A DNA stretch of 61,035 nt, taken from assembly GCA_009693015.1 (NCBI GenBank), contig SHYB01000008.1:1-61035 (forward strand), in the 5' to 3' direction. Below are positions 8,862-16,422 of this stretch, in pieces. This DNA comes from Dehalococcoidia bacterium (GTDB lineage Bacteria > Chloroflexota > Dehalococcoidia > SHYB01). Position numbers and translations under genes: made by a program. The notes beneath the pieces are model-generated. The model saw only the letters and a list, made by a program, of their open reading frames with translations. It made no database searches and had not been told where the DNA came from. Positions within the stretch are counted from its first letter, which is position 1, and each line of letters begins with the position of its first letter.

Positions 8862-9694
8862 GCCGGCGCATAGCATACCTGGGGCCGCCGGGGACGTACT
8901 CCGAGCAGGCGGTGCTGGCGTATGACGGGGCAGCGGAGCGGTCGCCGTTCCCCAGCGTGATGGCGGCGGCGGCGGCGGTGGAGCAGGGCAAGGCGGATGA
9001 GGCGGTGGTGGCGATCGAGAACAGCATCGAAGGCTCAGTGACGGATACGCTGGACATGCTGATCCACGATTCGCGCCTGTCTATCTGCAAGGAGCTGGTG
9101 ATCCCCATTGACCACTGCGTGCTGGCGAAGCTGGGCCAGCGGGCGGCGGCGGTGGAGGTGGTGTACTCCCACAGCAATGCGCTGGGGCAATGCCGCGAGT
9201 ACCTGGCGGCGCATTATCCCCGGGCGGGGGTGGTGGCGTCGCTGAGCACGGTGAAGGCGGTGGAGGATATGCTGGCGAGCGCGAGGCCTGCGGCGGCAAT
9301 CGCGCCGCGGCGCGCCGCCGATCTGTACAAGGTGGACGTGCTGGCGGAGGGGATCCAGGACCGGGGGGGCAACGTCACGCGCTTTGTGGTGCTGGCGCAG
9401 CACGACAGCCCGCGCACGGGGGACGATAAGACGTCCATCGCTTTTTCGTTCGCGGAGGAGGACAAGCCGGGGCAGCTGTACCGCGCGATGGGGGAGTTCG
9501 CCAACCGGGGGATCAACCTCAGCAAGATCGAGTCGAGGCCATCGAAGGAAAGCCTGGGCCGGTATGTGTTTTTGGTGGACCTGGCGGGGCACCGCGAGGA
9601 CGCGCCGCTGCGGGACGCGCTGGCGCAGGTGGCGTCTATGACGATCATGTGGAAGATATTCGGCTCGTACCCGCGTTTCCGGAGGAAGGCATGA
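8858..9694 (+). CDS. pheA: prephenate dehydratase
   Basis: Converts prephenate to phenylpyruvate in phenylalanine synthesis. 278 aa, starting SRRIAYLGPPGTYSEQA. The dehydratase domain holds the catalytic TRF in GNVTRFVVL near residue 171. A C-terminal ACT domain (about 190-275), with the phenylalanine-binding ESRPSKESLGRYVF motif, predicts feedback inhibition. The GTG start overlaps the preceding TrkA stop by four bases and its own stop overlaps the next gene as ATGA. No chorismate mutase domain is present. Confidence 0.95.
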   Translation: MSRRIAYLGPPGTYSEQAVLAYDGAAERSPFPSVMAAAAAVEQGKADEAVVAIENSIEGSVTDTLDMLIHDSRLSICKELVIPIDHCVLAKLGQRAAAVEVVYSHSNALGQCREYLAAHYPRAGVVASLSTVKAVEDMLASARPAAAIAPRRAADLYKVDVLAEGIQDRGGNVTRFVVLAQHDSPRTGDDKTSIAFSFAEEDKPGQLYRAMGEFANRGINLSKIESRPSKESLGRYVFLVDLAGHREDAPLRDALAQVASMTIMWKIFGSYPRFRRKA

Positions 9695-10299
9695 GCACGC
9701 GTGGCTTTTTCGGACGCAAGCGTCCCGAAGGCGAGGCTGGCCGCACGCCGCCCGGGCAGTACCTGACGAAGGACTTCCCCGTGCTGTCCGCGGGGCCCAC
9801 GCCGCATGTGCCGCTAGATAGGTGGTCGTTCACGCTGGAGCATGGCGGCAAGCTGCTGGGGAAGTGGTCATGGGAGGAGTTTTTGGCCCTGCCGCGGACG
9901 AAGGTGACGGTGGATATCCACTGCGTGACGAAGTGGAGCAAGCTGGACACGGTGTGGGAGGGGGTCTCCTTCGATAAGCTGCTGGCGGCGGCGAAGATCG
10001 AGGCGCCGGGAACGCATGTGATGGCGTGGTGCGACGGCGGGTATACGACGAACGTGCCGGTGGCGGACCTGGCGGGCGGCAAGGGGATGGTGGCCTTCCG
10101 CTACGGCGACGCGCCGCTGGACCCCGTGCATGGCGGCCCGGCGCGCTTGCTGGTGCCGCACCTGTATTTTTGGAAGTCGGCGAAGTGGGTGCGGGGGCTG
10201 CGTTTCCTGGATCAGGATGAGCCGGGGTTCTGGGAGATGAACGGCTATCACATGTACGCCGATCCGTGGCGGGAGCAGCGGTATACGGGCGATCCGTAG
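9691..10299 (+). CDS. sulfite-oxidase-like molybdopterin oxidoreductase
   Basis: 202 aa covering one molybdopterin-binding SUOX-fold domain. The predicted Mo-ligating cysteine is in VDIHCVTKWSKLDTVWEGV near residue 78, and LDPVHGGPARLLVPHLYFWKSAKW is the typical later region. There is no signal peptide or twin-arginine motif, so it is probably cytoplasmic, unlike MsrP/YedY. The start overlaps pheA (ATGA), with GGAGGAA before it. A flavin reductase follows and could be its electron partner, an arrangement known for small soluble SUOX-like proteins. The substrate is unknown. Confidence 0.87.
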   Translation: MSTRGFFGRKRPEGEAGRTPPGQYLTKDFPVLSAGPTPHVPLDRWSFTLEHGGKLLGKWSWEEFLALPRTKVTVDIHCVTKWSKLDTVWEGVSFDKLLAAAKIEAPGTHVMAWCDGGYTTNVPVADLAGGKGMVAFRYGDAPLDPVHGGPARLLVPHLYFWKSAKWVRGLRFLDQDEPGFWEMNGYHMYADPWREQRYTGDP

Positions 10300-10345
10300 G
10301 GTGGCGGGAGCAGGGGTATGCCGGTGATCCGCAGGGCGGCGGGAG
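10261..10345 (+). repeat. degenerate tandem repeat at a gene junction
   Basis: Three imperfect copies of a 30-35-base unit begin at 10261, 10291 and 10326, each with GATCCG followed by GGCGGGAG. The first copy encodes the end of the SUOX-like protein. The later copies cover its stop and the leader of the next gene, and the last supplies the GGGAGG ribosome-binding site. It looks like slippage duplication of a gene end. Confidence 0.6.
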
Positions 10346-10346
10346 G

Positions 10347-11111
10347 ATGGCGTTGAACACGGGGACGATTGCGGGCAACTGGGCAGCGTGGCAGGCTGCG
10401 GAGATCGTGGCGGCGCGGGTGGAGACGGCGCAGGTGAAGACGCTGACGCTGCGGCCGCAGACGTGGCGGTCGTTCCGCGCGGGACAGCACCTGGACGTGC
10501 GGCTGACGGCGCCGGACGGCTACCAGGCGCAACGCAGCTACTCGATCGCATCAGCGCCGGAGCAGGAAGGGACGCTGGACCTCACCATCGAGCTTATGGC
10601 GGACGGGGAGGTGTCGCCGTATTTCCACGAGGTGGCGCAGGCGGGCGATAGGATCGAGGTGCGGGGACCGATTGGGGGGCCATTCACCTGGACAGCGGGG
10701 CAAGGGGGGCCGCTGTTGCTGGTGGCGGGGGGATCGGGGATCGTGCCGCTGATGGCGATGCTGCGGCACAGGGCCAACGCCGCGCCGTCCGCGCAGGCGA
10801 CGTTGCTGTACTCGTCACGCGGGTGGGACGAGGTGATCTATCGGGAAGAGCTGGAGCGCCGAGCGGGGGACGAGCCGCAGTTGCGGGTGTTGCATACGCT
10901 GACGCGATCGCAACCGGCGGGGTGGCAGGGGTTTTCCCGAAGGGTGGATGATGCGATGCTGGGGGAGACGCTGGTCACGCTGGCGGGTGTGCCGCTGTGC
11001 TATGTGTGTGGCCCCTCGCCGTTTGTGGAGGCGGTGGCGGAGGGGCTGGTGGCGCAGGGGGTTCCGCCGGAGCGGGTGCGGACGGAGCGGTTTGGGCCTT
11101 CGGGGGCGTAG
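10347..11111 (+). CDS. FAD/NAD(P)-dependent ferredoxin-reductase-type oxidoreductase
   Basis: About 254 aa. An FAD-binding barrel comes first, with RSYSIAS near residue 65. The NAD(P) domain follows, with GGSGIVPLMAMLRHR near 133 and YVCGPSPFVEAVAEGL near 218. It lacks the C-terminal 2Fe-2S domain of phthalate-dioxygenase-type reductases and ends at ERFGPSGA. With the preceding SUOX-like protein it probably forms a flavin-molybdenum pair. The ATG at 10347 touches its GGGAGG; a TTG at 10353 would have better spacing. Confidence 0.87.
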   Translation: MALNTGTIAGNWAAWQAAEIVAARVETAQVKTLTLRPQTWRSFRAGQHLDVRLTAPDGYQAQRSYSIASAPEQEGTLDLTIELMADGEVSPYFHEVAQAGDRIEVRGPIGGPFTWTAGQGGPLLLVAGGSGIVPLMAMLRHRANAAPSAQATLLYSSRGWDEVIYREELERRAGDEPQLRVLHTLTRSQPAGWQGFSRRVDDAMLGETLVTLAGVPLCYVCGPSPFVEAVAEGLVAQGVPPERVRTERFGPSGA

Positions 11112-11411
11112 GGCGGCTGGCGTTGCCGCGTGAGCGGTGGCTGGGCACTGCTGCCGCGCCTGTGGGGCAACTTGAGGCTTCTGGGTTCCCGCTCCGATAG
11201 CATCGAGAGTCTCGTGGACGAGACAATGACAGTCTGTGTAGCGTTGGGGCGTGGTTCGAGACGCTCGCTGCGCCCGCCCTCACCACGAACGGGGAAAAGT
11301 AATGGGAGGCAACTGACCCCTATCTCAATCTTCCCCCGCGGACGAGGGAAGAGGCAGGACACTGCCCCAGCAGGTTGCCGCGCTCGCTGACTCGCTCGCA
11401 ACGACAGGCTG
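11112..11411. other. convergent intergenic region rich in hairpins
   Basis: No gene seen in 300 bases between two converging genes. It holds a perfect small hairpin at 11209-11224 (GTCTCG/CGAGAC around TGGA), an imperfect stem joining CGTGGT...GAG near 11250 to CTCACCACG near 11280, and a stem CTTCCC/GGGAAG near 11330-11351. These could stop transcription from both sides, but none has a T-run. Confidence 0.5.
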
Positions 11412-14400
11412 CTAGCGGGTGGGCAGGACGCGGTAGATCTGGACCTTTTCGGTGCGGTAGACGGGCGCGAGACGGCCACCGAGTAGGGTTTCGAACTTGG
11501 CGATGCCTGACGCAGGGTAGTACAGCCGCTCCAGTTCGCCTACGTAGACGTAGCTGACGCGGTAGCGGTCGAGGACGGCGGCGGCGTTAGCGGCGATGGA
11601 TGTGGTGTAGAACAGTTCAACATCGCGGCGGCGCTGGTCCACGGCGGTGCGCCACTTGAATCGCTGCTGAGTCTGGTGCCAGTCCCAGCCGATCACGGCG
11701 GGCAGGCCGGTGTAGACCGAGACGCGATTGCCCCAGCGGTAGAGCGGGGTGATGCCTTCGATGATGACGGGCGAGCCCTGGACGTTGTCCTCCAGCCAGT
11801 GGATGGCGGCGAGGTCGTGGGAGAACTCGATGGCTCCCTTGTTATTGAAATCGCGGAAGAGCGCTTCTTGCTGGAAGGCCTCGCCGTTGAGGGTGGGGGG
11901 CATGGGGTTGAAGCGGTCGCGGGCGCGGACGGGCACGGCCATGATGGGGTAGATGAGGACGCCGATGAGAAGCACGGAGATGCCCGCGCGCCACAGCCAG
12001 CGGAAGGGTCGCACGGCGATTTCGCCGCCGAGGCCGAAACGCCAGAGGGTGTAGGCGGAGGCGACGGCGAGCATGACCCAGGCCTGGAGGTAGAACTTGA
12101 ACACGGTGTTCATGCGCTCCACTTCCGTGGGGGAGTTGAGCTGGTAGCGGTCGACGAAGATGCCGATGAGGAGCGCAGCGGCGACGACGATGTAGAGGAA
12201 GATTTTGGGAGGCATGCCCGCATCGCGGCGGGCGAGCTGGCGCCAGGCGAGGGCGCCGATGAGCAGGAGGAGCAGCAGAAGGAAGGCGATGGTGATGTAT
12301 CCGGCGAGGAAGGAGACGAAGGCGAGGACGGTCAGGGCGATGCCCACGATGGTGCGTATGCCGGGCAGGGTGCGGGGCCAGGCGAGGGTGAGGGTGACGA
12401 AGCCGCGGCGCAGGGCAGATCGATAAGGGAGAAGGAACTCCCAGACGAGGAAGGAGAGCAGGATGGCGATGAAGAGGCCGTGGATGAGGAGGTAGCGCCA
12501 GAGGGGGCTGGAGTACGGCGTGCGCGTGAAGAGTTCGCCGAGGCCGGCGGGCAGGGGGAGGCGCGAGAGGAGCCAGGGATCGCCGCCGCCGGGCGGGGGA
12601 GGCTGGTAGTGGTAGAGGTAGGGGAAGAAGAGGAGCAGGCTCAAGAGGGCAAGGCCGGCGACTTTGATGACGGCGGCGCGGAGCATTTCCCAGGAGGGGC
12701 CGCGGGCGTGGTACTCCGCGGCGAGGATGGATACGCAGGCGATGAGGGCGTAGGCGAGGACGTCCCATCTGTTGGTGGCGAGGATGGCGCCGAGGGTGAG
12801 GGCGAGCGCGGCAATGGTGAGGGGGACGTGGCGCAGCAGGGCCTTCCCCTCCAGCAGCAGGGCGAGGGAGAGGCCGAGGGCGAGCAGGGTGAGGGGGATG
12901 ACGAACAGGTGGGCGTGCGGATCAGCGAAGAGGAAGGTGAAGAAGGGGAACTCGGTGATGCCCTGGAGGGAGTCGGGCATCATGCGGCTGGAGCGCCAGA
13001 AGTCGAACTGGCCGAAGGGGTCGCCGGTGAGCCAGCGCTGGGTGCCCTGGAAGAGCTGGGCCAGGCCGTCCAGGTTGCCGGCGATGGCGACGAAGACGGC
13101 GGCGGCGAGGCCGGCCCACAGAGCGGAGGGCAAACGGGCCTGGGGCAGCCGCTGGCGCGCCAGGGCGGCGAGGTTGTAGGCGATGGAGAAGGCGCCGGCC
13201 ACGGTGAGGGCGAAGAACAGAGGCACAGCCAGGTTGACGGCGACGGCGGGCATGATGCCGGTGAACTTGGCGATGGCGGCGTTCATGAACTGGCCGAAGT
13301 AGTAGTAGTTGAGGTAGCCGCCGGAGAACCAGGGATCATAGGGGGGCATCCAGGAGGAGCGGGCCACGGCGTTGAAGTAGGCGAAGTCCATGGGCTTCTC
13401 CCCGCCGCGGTAGGGGTGCCAGAGGTCGGGGTTCCAGGCGCGGATGGCGGTGAAGGCGAGGAAGGCGGTGAGGAAGAGCAGTTCGCAGGCGAGGACGAGG
13501 CGCAGGTTGGCGCGGAGCCAGGGTAGGAGCGCGGCGCGGGTGCGCCAGAGGGCGAGGGCGGAGGCGGCGGCGATGGCGAGCAGGCCCACGCCGATGGAGA
13601 GGCGGGTGAAGGGCAAGATGTGCGTGCTGGCGAGGATCCAGGGGATGTAGGTGGCAAGGAGCACGCCGAGCATCTTGCCGAGGAGGTAGCCGCGATCCGG
13701 CAGGCGGCGGAAGACGACCCAGGTGAGGGGCAGCGCGACGAGGAACATTAGTTGGACGACGGCGTACCACAGCGCGGTTGCCCAGCCGCTGCCCAGGCCG
13801 CGGGAGAAGAGGCGGGACCACGTGCCGCCCGCTTGCTGTCGCTGCGCTTCATCCGGCGACAGCAGCAGGCCGATGCCTTCCGTGGCGGATGCCGGCGCGG
13901 CGCTGATTTTGGGCAGCGTGCGATCGAAGAACGCCAGTTGCTCCTGCGGTGGTCCCGCCACGGTCTTCTTGAATATCAACACGAGGGGATGGTCGTAGAC
14001 GGTGAAACTTTCGTCGGCGAAGCCGAGGTTGAGTTGGCGGGACGTCTGCCGGTAATCCTGCAACGCCCGCGGCTCAGGCAAGTCCTGGCGGGCGAAGGTG
14101 TCGTTCTTCAGCGAGACGCCGAAAAGATTGGGATAGGAGCTTTCCCAGTGGGCAAGTTCAAAGCCGAGATTGCCGCTGAAGAGCATCTCGTAGTAGGCGC
14201 TGGTGAAGGGGTAGGGCTCCGGCAGGCGGGGGATGGTGGCGTAGAGGCGGTTGCTGTAGAAGACGAGGTAATCGGCCTGGACGAGGCGATCCATGACCTG
14301 GCGGCGCTTGCCTTCGTGGTCGTCGTTGTACAGCTCCAGTTCGATGATGGGATGGCCCGGCAGATTGGGGAGGCCTTCCTCCCAATGCTCTTTGGCGAAC

Positions 14401-15758
14401 ACGGCGTTGGGGGGTGTATTCTCCCGCAGCCAGGCGGCGGCGGCCTGGGCGGGGTGGGGGCGGGCGTAGATGCGGACGTAGGAGACGGCGTAGAGGAGGG
14501 TGAGCGCCAGCGCGGAGCCGCAGGCGGTGACGAGCGCCCACTGCAGGAGAGGGCGGCGTCGCTCGCGCGCCCAGCGCACGGCGGCGGTCATGAGCGCGCC
14601 GGCGATGATGGCGAGGAACGGCGTGAGAGGAATCATGTAGCGCATGAACTTCACATCGAAGCCGCCGGTGATGAGGAAGTAGGGGACGGCCCAGGAGAGG
14701 AGGAGGATGTGGCGTGGGTCGCGCCGTCGCGCGGCGACGATGAGGCTAGCGAGAAAACCGCCCCAGAGGAGCAGGCCGGCGGGGAGGCCCACGCCCCAGG
14801 TGGCGAGCTGGCGCGCCTGGTAGAGGTAGGGCGTGGTGTCAATGTACTGCCGGGTGTAGGGGTAATCGCGGATGCGGCGCACCATCTCGCTCTGCTCGGT
14901 GACGTCGCCGGTGAAGCGTGCCCAGTCGATGATGGCGTAGGGCTGGGCGGCGACGAACACCAGCCCGGCGACGAGGGCGGCGGTGAGCAGGCCGCGCCAC
15001 GCTTGGCCGCCGCGCAGGCGGCGGTCCTCCGGCGTGAGGCCACGCTGGCGGGCGTAGAGCAGTCCGGCGACGACGAAAGCCAGGGCAAAGGGCGCGGCGC
15101 TGATCTTGGTGGCGAGGGCCAGACCGAAGAAGATGGCGGCGAGGAGGAAGTGCCGCCTGCGACCGCCTTCCATGACGCGGGTGAGGAAGAAGAAGGAGGC
15201 CATGAGGAAGGCCGCCAGCATGACGTCAGTCACCATGAAGTGGCTCTGCTGGATGTGCAGCGCGGCAAGGCCGATGAGGGCCGCGCCGAGCAGCCCGGTG
15301 ACCTTGCCGAAGAGACGGGCGCCGGTGAGGTAGACCAGCAGGATGGTGAAGGTATCGAAGACGGCGGAGAGGGCGCGGCCGACTTCCGCGAGTCGCGCCA
15401 GGTCAGGCTGGTGGAGGAAGGGGGGCGCGAGCCAGGCGACGAACTTCAGGACGTAGAGGGGGAAGGAGCCGTAGGGGAACCAGTGCGGGTTGAGGGGGCT
15501 TTCCTTGGTGAAAAGCGAGGAGAGATCGTGGGTGGGAAAGTTGAGTTCGTGCACTTTGACGATGATGGCGCGCTCATCGGGGTGGAAGAGGGTGCCCCCG
15601 TCCCAAGCGATGCCGTAGATACGGAAGAAGAGGCTGATGCCGAGGATGGCGGCGAGGACGAGCAATTCCCAGCGCTGGGAAAGGAAGCGGCGTGCGGCGG
15701 AGGCCCCGAGTGCGGAGGTCAAGGATGAGGGGGAGCGCGTGGGCATGGCTGGGGCCAT
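11412..15758 (-). CDS. giant DUF2298 (chlor_Arch_YYY) membrane protein with GT39-like half
   Basis: 1448 aa, strongly hydrophobic, probably more than 20 membrane helices. The N-terminal half looks like a GT39/PMT-type glycosyltransferase: after the first helix, the acidic loop GTLFHPDER (His59-Arg63) matches the Asp-Glu site, followed by repeated helices and a soluble domain (about 430-620). The C-terminal half is the Chlor_Arch_YYY family, with its tyrosine triplet in GGYLNYYYFGQ at about 817-819. The family is known in Chloroflexota and archaea; transfer of a sugar from a lipid carrier to a surface polymer is the likely but unproven role. The ATG at 15758 is chosen; upstream sequence is a repeat. 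Confidence 0.88.
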   Translation of the reverse strand: MAPAMPTRSPSSLTSALGASAARRFLSQRWELLVLAAILGISLFFRIYGIAWDGGTLFHPDERAIIVKVHELNFPTHDLSSLFTKESPLNPHWFPYGSFPLYVLKFVAWLAPPFLHQPDLARLAEVGRALSAVFDTFTILLVYLTGARLFGKVTGLLGAALIGLAALHIQQSHFMVTDVMLAAFLMASFFFLTRVMEGGRRRHFLLAAIFFGLALATKISAAPFALAFVVAGLLYARQRGLTPEDRRLRGGQAWRGLLTAALVAGLVFVAAQPYAIIDWARFTGDVTEQSEMVRRIRDYPYTRQYIDTTPYLYQARQLATWGVGLPAGLLLWGGFLASLIVAARRRDPRHILLLSWAVPYFLITGGFDVKFMRYMIPLTPFLAIIAGALMTAAVRWARERRRPLLQWALVTACGSALALTLLYAVSYVRIYARPHPAQAAAAWLRENTPPNAVFAKEHWEEGLPNLPGHPIIELELYNDDHEGKRRQVMDRLVQADYLVFYSNRLYATIPRLPEPYPFTSAYYEMLFSGNLGFELAHWESSYPNLFGVSLKNDTFARQDLPEPRALQDYRQTSRQLNLGFADESFTVYDHPLVLIFKKTVAGPPQEQLAFFDRTLPKISAAPASATEGIGLLLSPDEAQRQQAGGTWSRLFSRGLGSGWATALWYAVVQLMFLVALPLTWVVFRRLPDRGYLLGKMLGVLLATYIPWILASTHILPFTRLSIGVGLLAIAAASALALWRTRAALLPWLRANLRLVLACELLFLTAFLAFTAIRAWNPDLWHPYRGGEKPMDFAYFNAVARSSWMPPYDPWFSGGYLNYYYFGQFMNAAIAKFTGIMPAVAVNLAVPLFFALTVAGAFSIAYNLAALARQRLPQARLPSALWAGLAAAVFVAIAGNLDGLAQLFQGTQRWLTGDPFGQFDFWRSSRMMPDSLQGITEFPFFTFLFADPHAHLFVIPLTLLALGLSLALLLEGKALLRHVPLTIAALALTLGAILATNRWDVLAYALIACVSILAAEYHARGPSWEMLRAAVIKVAGLALLSLLLFFPYLYHYQPPPPGGGDPWLLSRLPLPAGLGELFTRTPYSSPLWRYLLIHGLFIAILLSFLVWEFLLPYRSALRRGFVTLTLAWPRTLPGIRTIVGIALTVLAFVSFLAGYITIAFLLLLLLLIGALAWRQLARRDAGMPPKIFLYIVVAAALLIGIFVDRYQLNSPTEVERMNTVFKFYLQAWVMLAVASAYTLWRFGLGGEIAVRPFRWLWRAGISVLLIGVLIYPIMAVPVRARDRFNPMPPTLNGEAFQQEALFRDFNNKGAIEFSHDLAAIHWLEDNVQGSPVIIEGITPLYRWGNRVSVYTGLPAVIGWDWHQTQQRFKWRTAVDQRRRDVELFYTTSIAANAAAVLDRYRVSYVYVGELERLYYPASGIAKFETLLGGRLAPVYRTEKVQIYRVLPTR

Positions 15759-15760
15759 TG

Positions 15761-15838
15761 TATCGCAGCGCCGTTGCCGCAGGCGCTGGGCGTGGCTGCG
15801 ACGATGTGTATCGCAGCGCCGTTGCCGCAGACGCTGGG
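15761..15838. repeat. two copies of a 30-base hairpin-forming direct repeat
   Basis: Copies at 15761-15790 and 15809-15838, 48 bases apart, differ at one position. Each contains the inverted repeat CAGCGCC/GGCGCTG (one mismatch in the second) around a 9-base loop. They fill the gap between divergent genes, and the second copy overlaps the -35 of the ybeY promoter. An operator or a dispersed hairpin repeat are both possible. Confidence 0.7.
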
Positions 15839-15850
15839 GGTGGATAGAAT
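15822..15850 (+). promoter_or_regulatory. sigma70-type promoter of ybeY-dnaX
   Basis: TTGCCG at 15822-15827, a 17-base spacer and TAGAAT at 15845-15850, followed by C. It lies 41 bases before the ybeY ATG, and its -35 is inside the second hairpin repeat. Confidence 0.6.
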
Positions 15851-15890
15851 CGTCGTCGGGCGAGGCAGCGGCAGGCGGGTGTGGGAACGG

Positions 15891-16355
15891 ATGCCAAGGC
15901 ACAGCATAGACATCGCGATTGACGGCGGAATAGCCACGACGCTGGGGAAGCCGTGGCTGCGGCGCATTGTGGCGGAGACGCTGCGCCGGGAGGATGTGCG
16001 GCAGCGGTGCGAGGTGGGGTTGCTGCTGACGACGGGCAAGGAGGTGCGGCGGCTGAATCGCCGGTACCGGGGGCAGGATAAGGAGACGGACGTGCTGTCG
16101 TTTTCCCTGGCGGAAGGCGCCCTGGCGGAGGGAGAAGGGGCGCCCGTGAACCTTGGGCAGGTGGTGGTATCATATCCGCGCGCGGTGCGCCAGGCGGCGG
16201 TGTACGGGCATTCGGTGGAGCGGGAGGTCGCGTTCCTCACGGTGCACGGGGTGCTCCACCTCCTGGGGTACGATCATCAGACGCCGGCCGATGAGCAGCG
16301 CATGTTCGGTCGCCAGGATGCCGTGCTGGAGGCGCTGGGGATCACGCGGGAATAG
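15891..16355 (+). CDS. ybeY: endoribonuclease YbeY
   Basis: Zinc endoribonuclease for 16S rRNA maturation and ribosome quality control. 154 aa. The zinc site HGVLHLLGYDHQ is intact near residue 118, preceded by the family motif KETDVLSFSL near 63. The open frame extends upstream through the hairpin repeats and promoter; the ATG at 15891 (MPRHSIDIAIDGG) is the first start after the predicted transcription start. dnaX follows after 67 bases. Confidence 0.94.
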   Translation: MPRHSIDIAIDGGIATTLGKPWLRRIVAETLRREDVRQRCEVGLLLTTGKEVRRLNRRYRGQDKETDVLSFSLAEGALAEGEGAPVNLGQVVVSYPRAVRQAAVYGHSVEREVAFLTVHGVLHLLGYDHQTPADEQRMFGRQDAVLEALGITRE

Positions 16356-16422
16356 GGCGCGGCGGATGCGGGCAGACGAGAGAGGGCGGAGCAGGGCGAG
16401 GCATGGATAACGGCGCGTGGCA

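Noticed and set aside
11676-15728. Two long plus-strand open frames (616 and 658 codons) opposite the YYY membrane protein
   Set aside because: Gly/Glu/Ala-rich shadow translations of a hydrophobic gene; no domains or credible starts.
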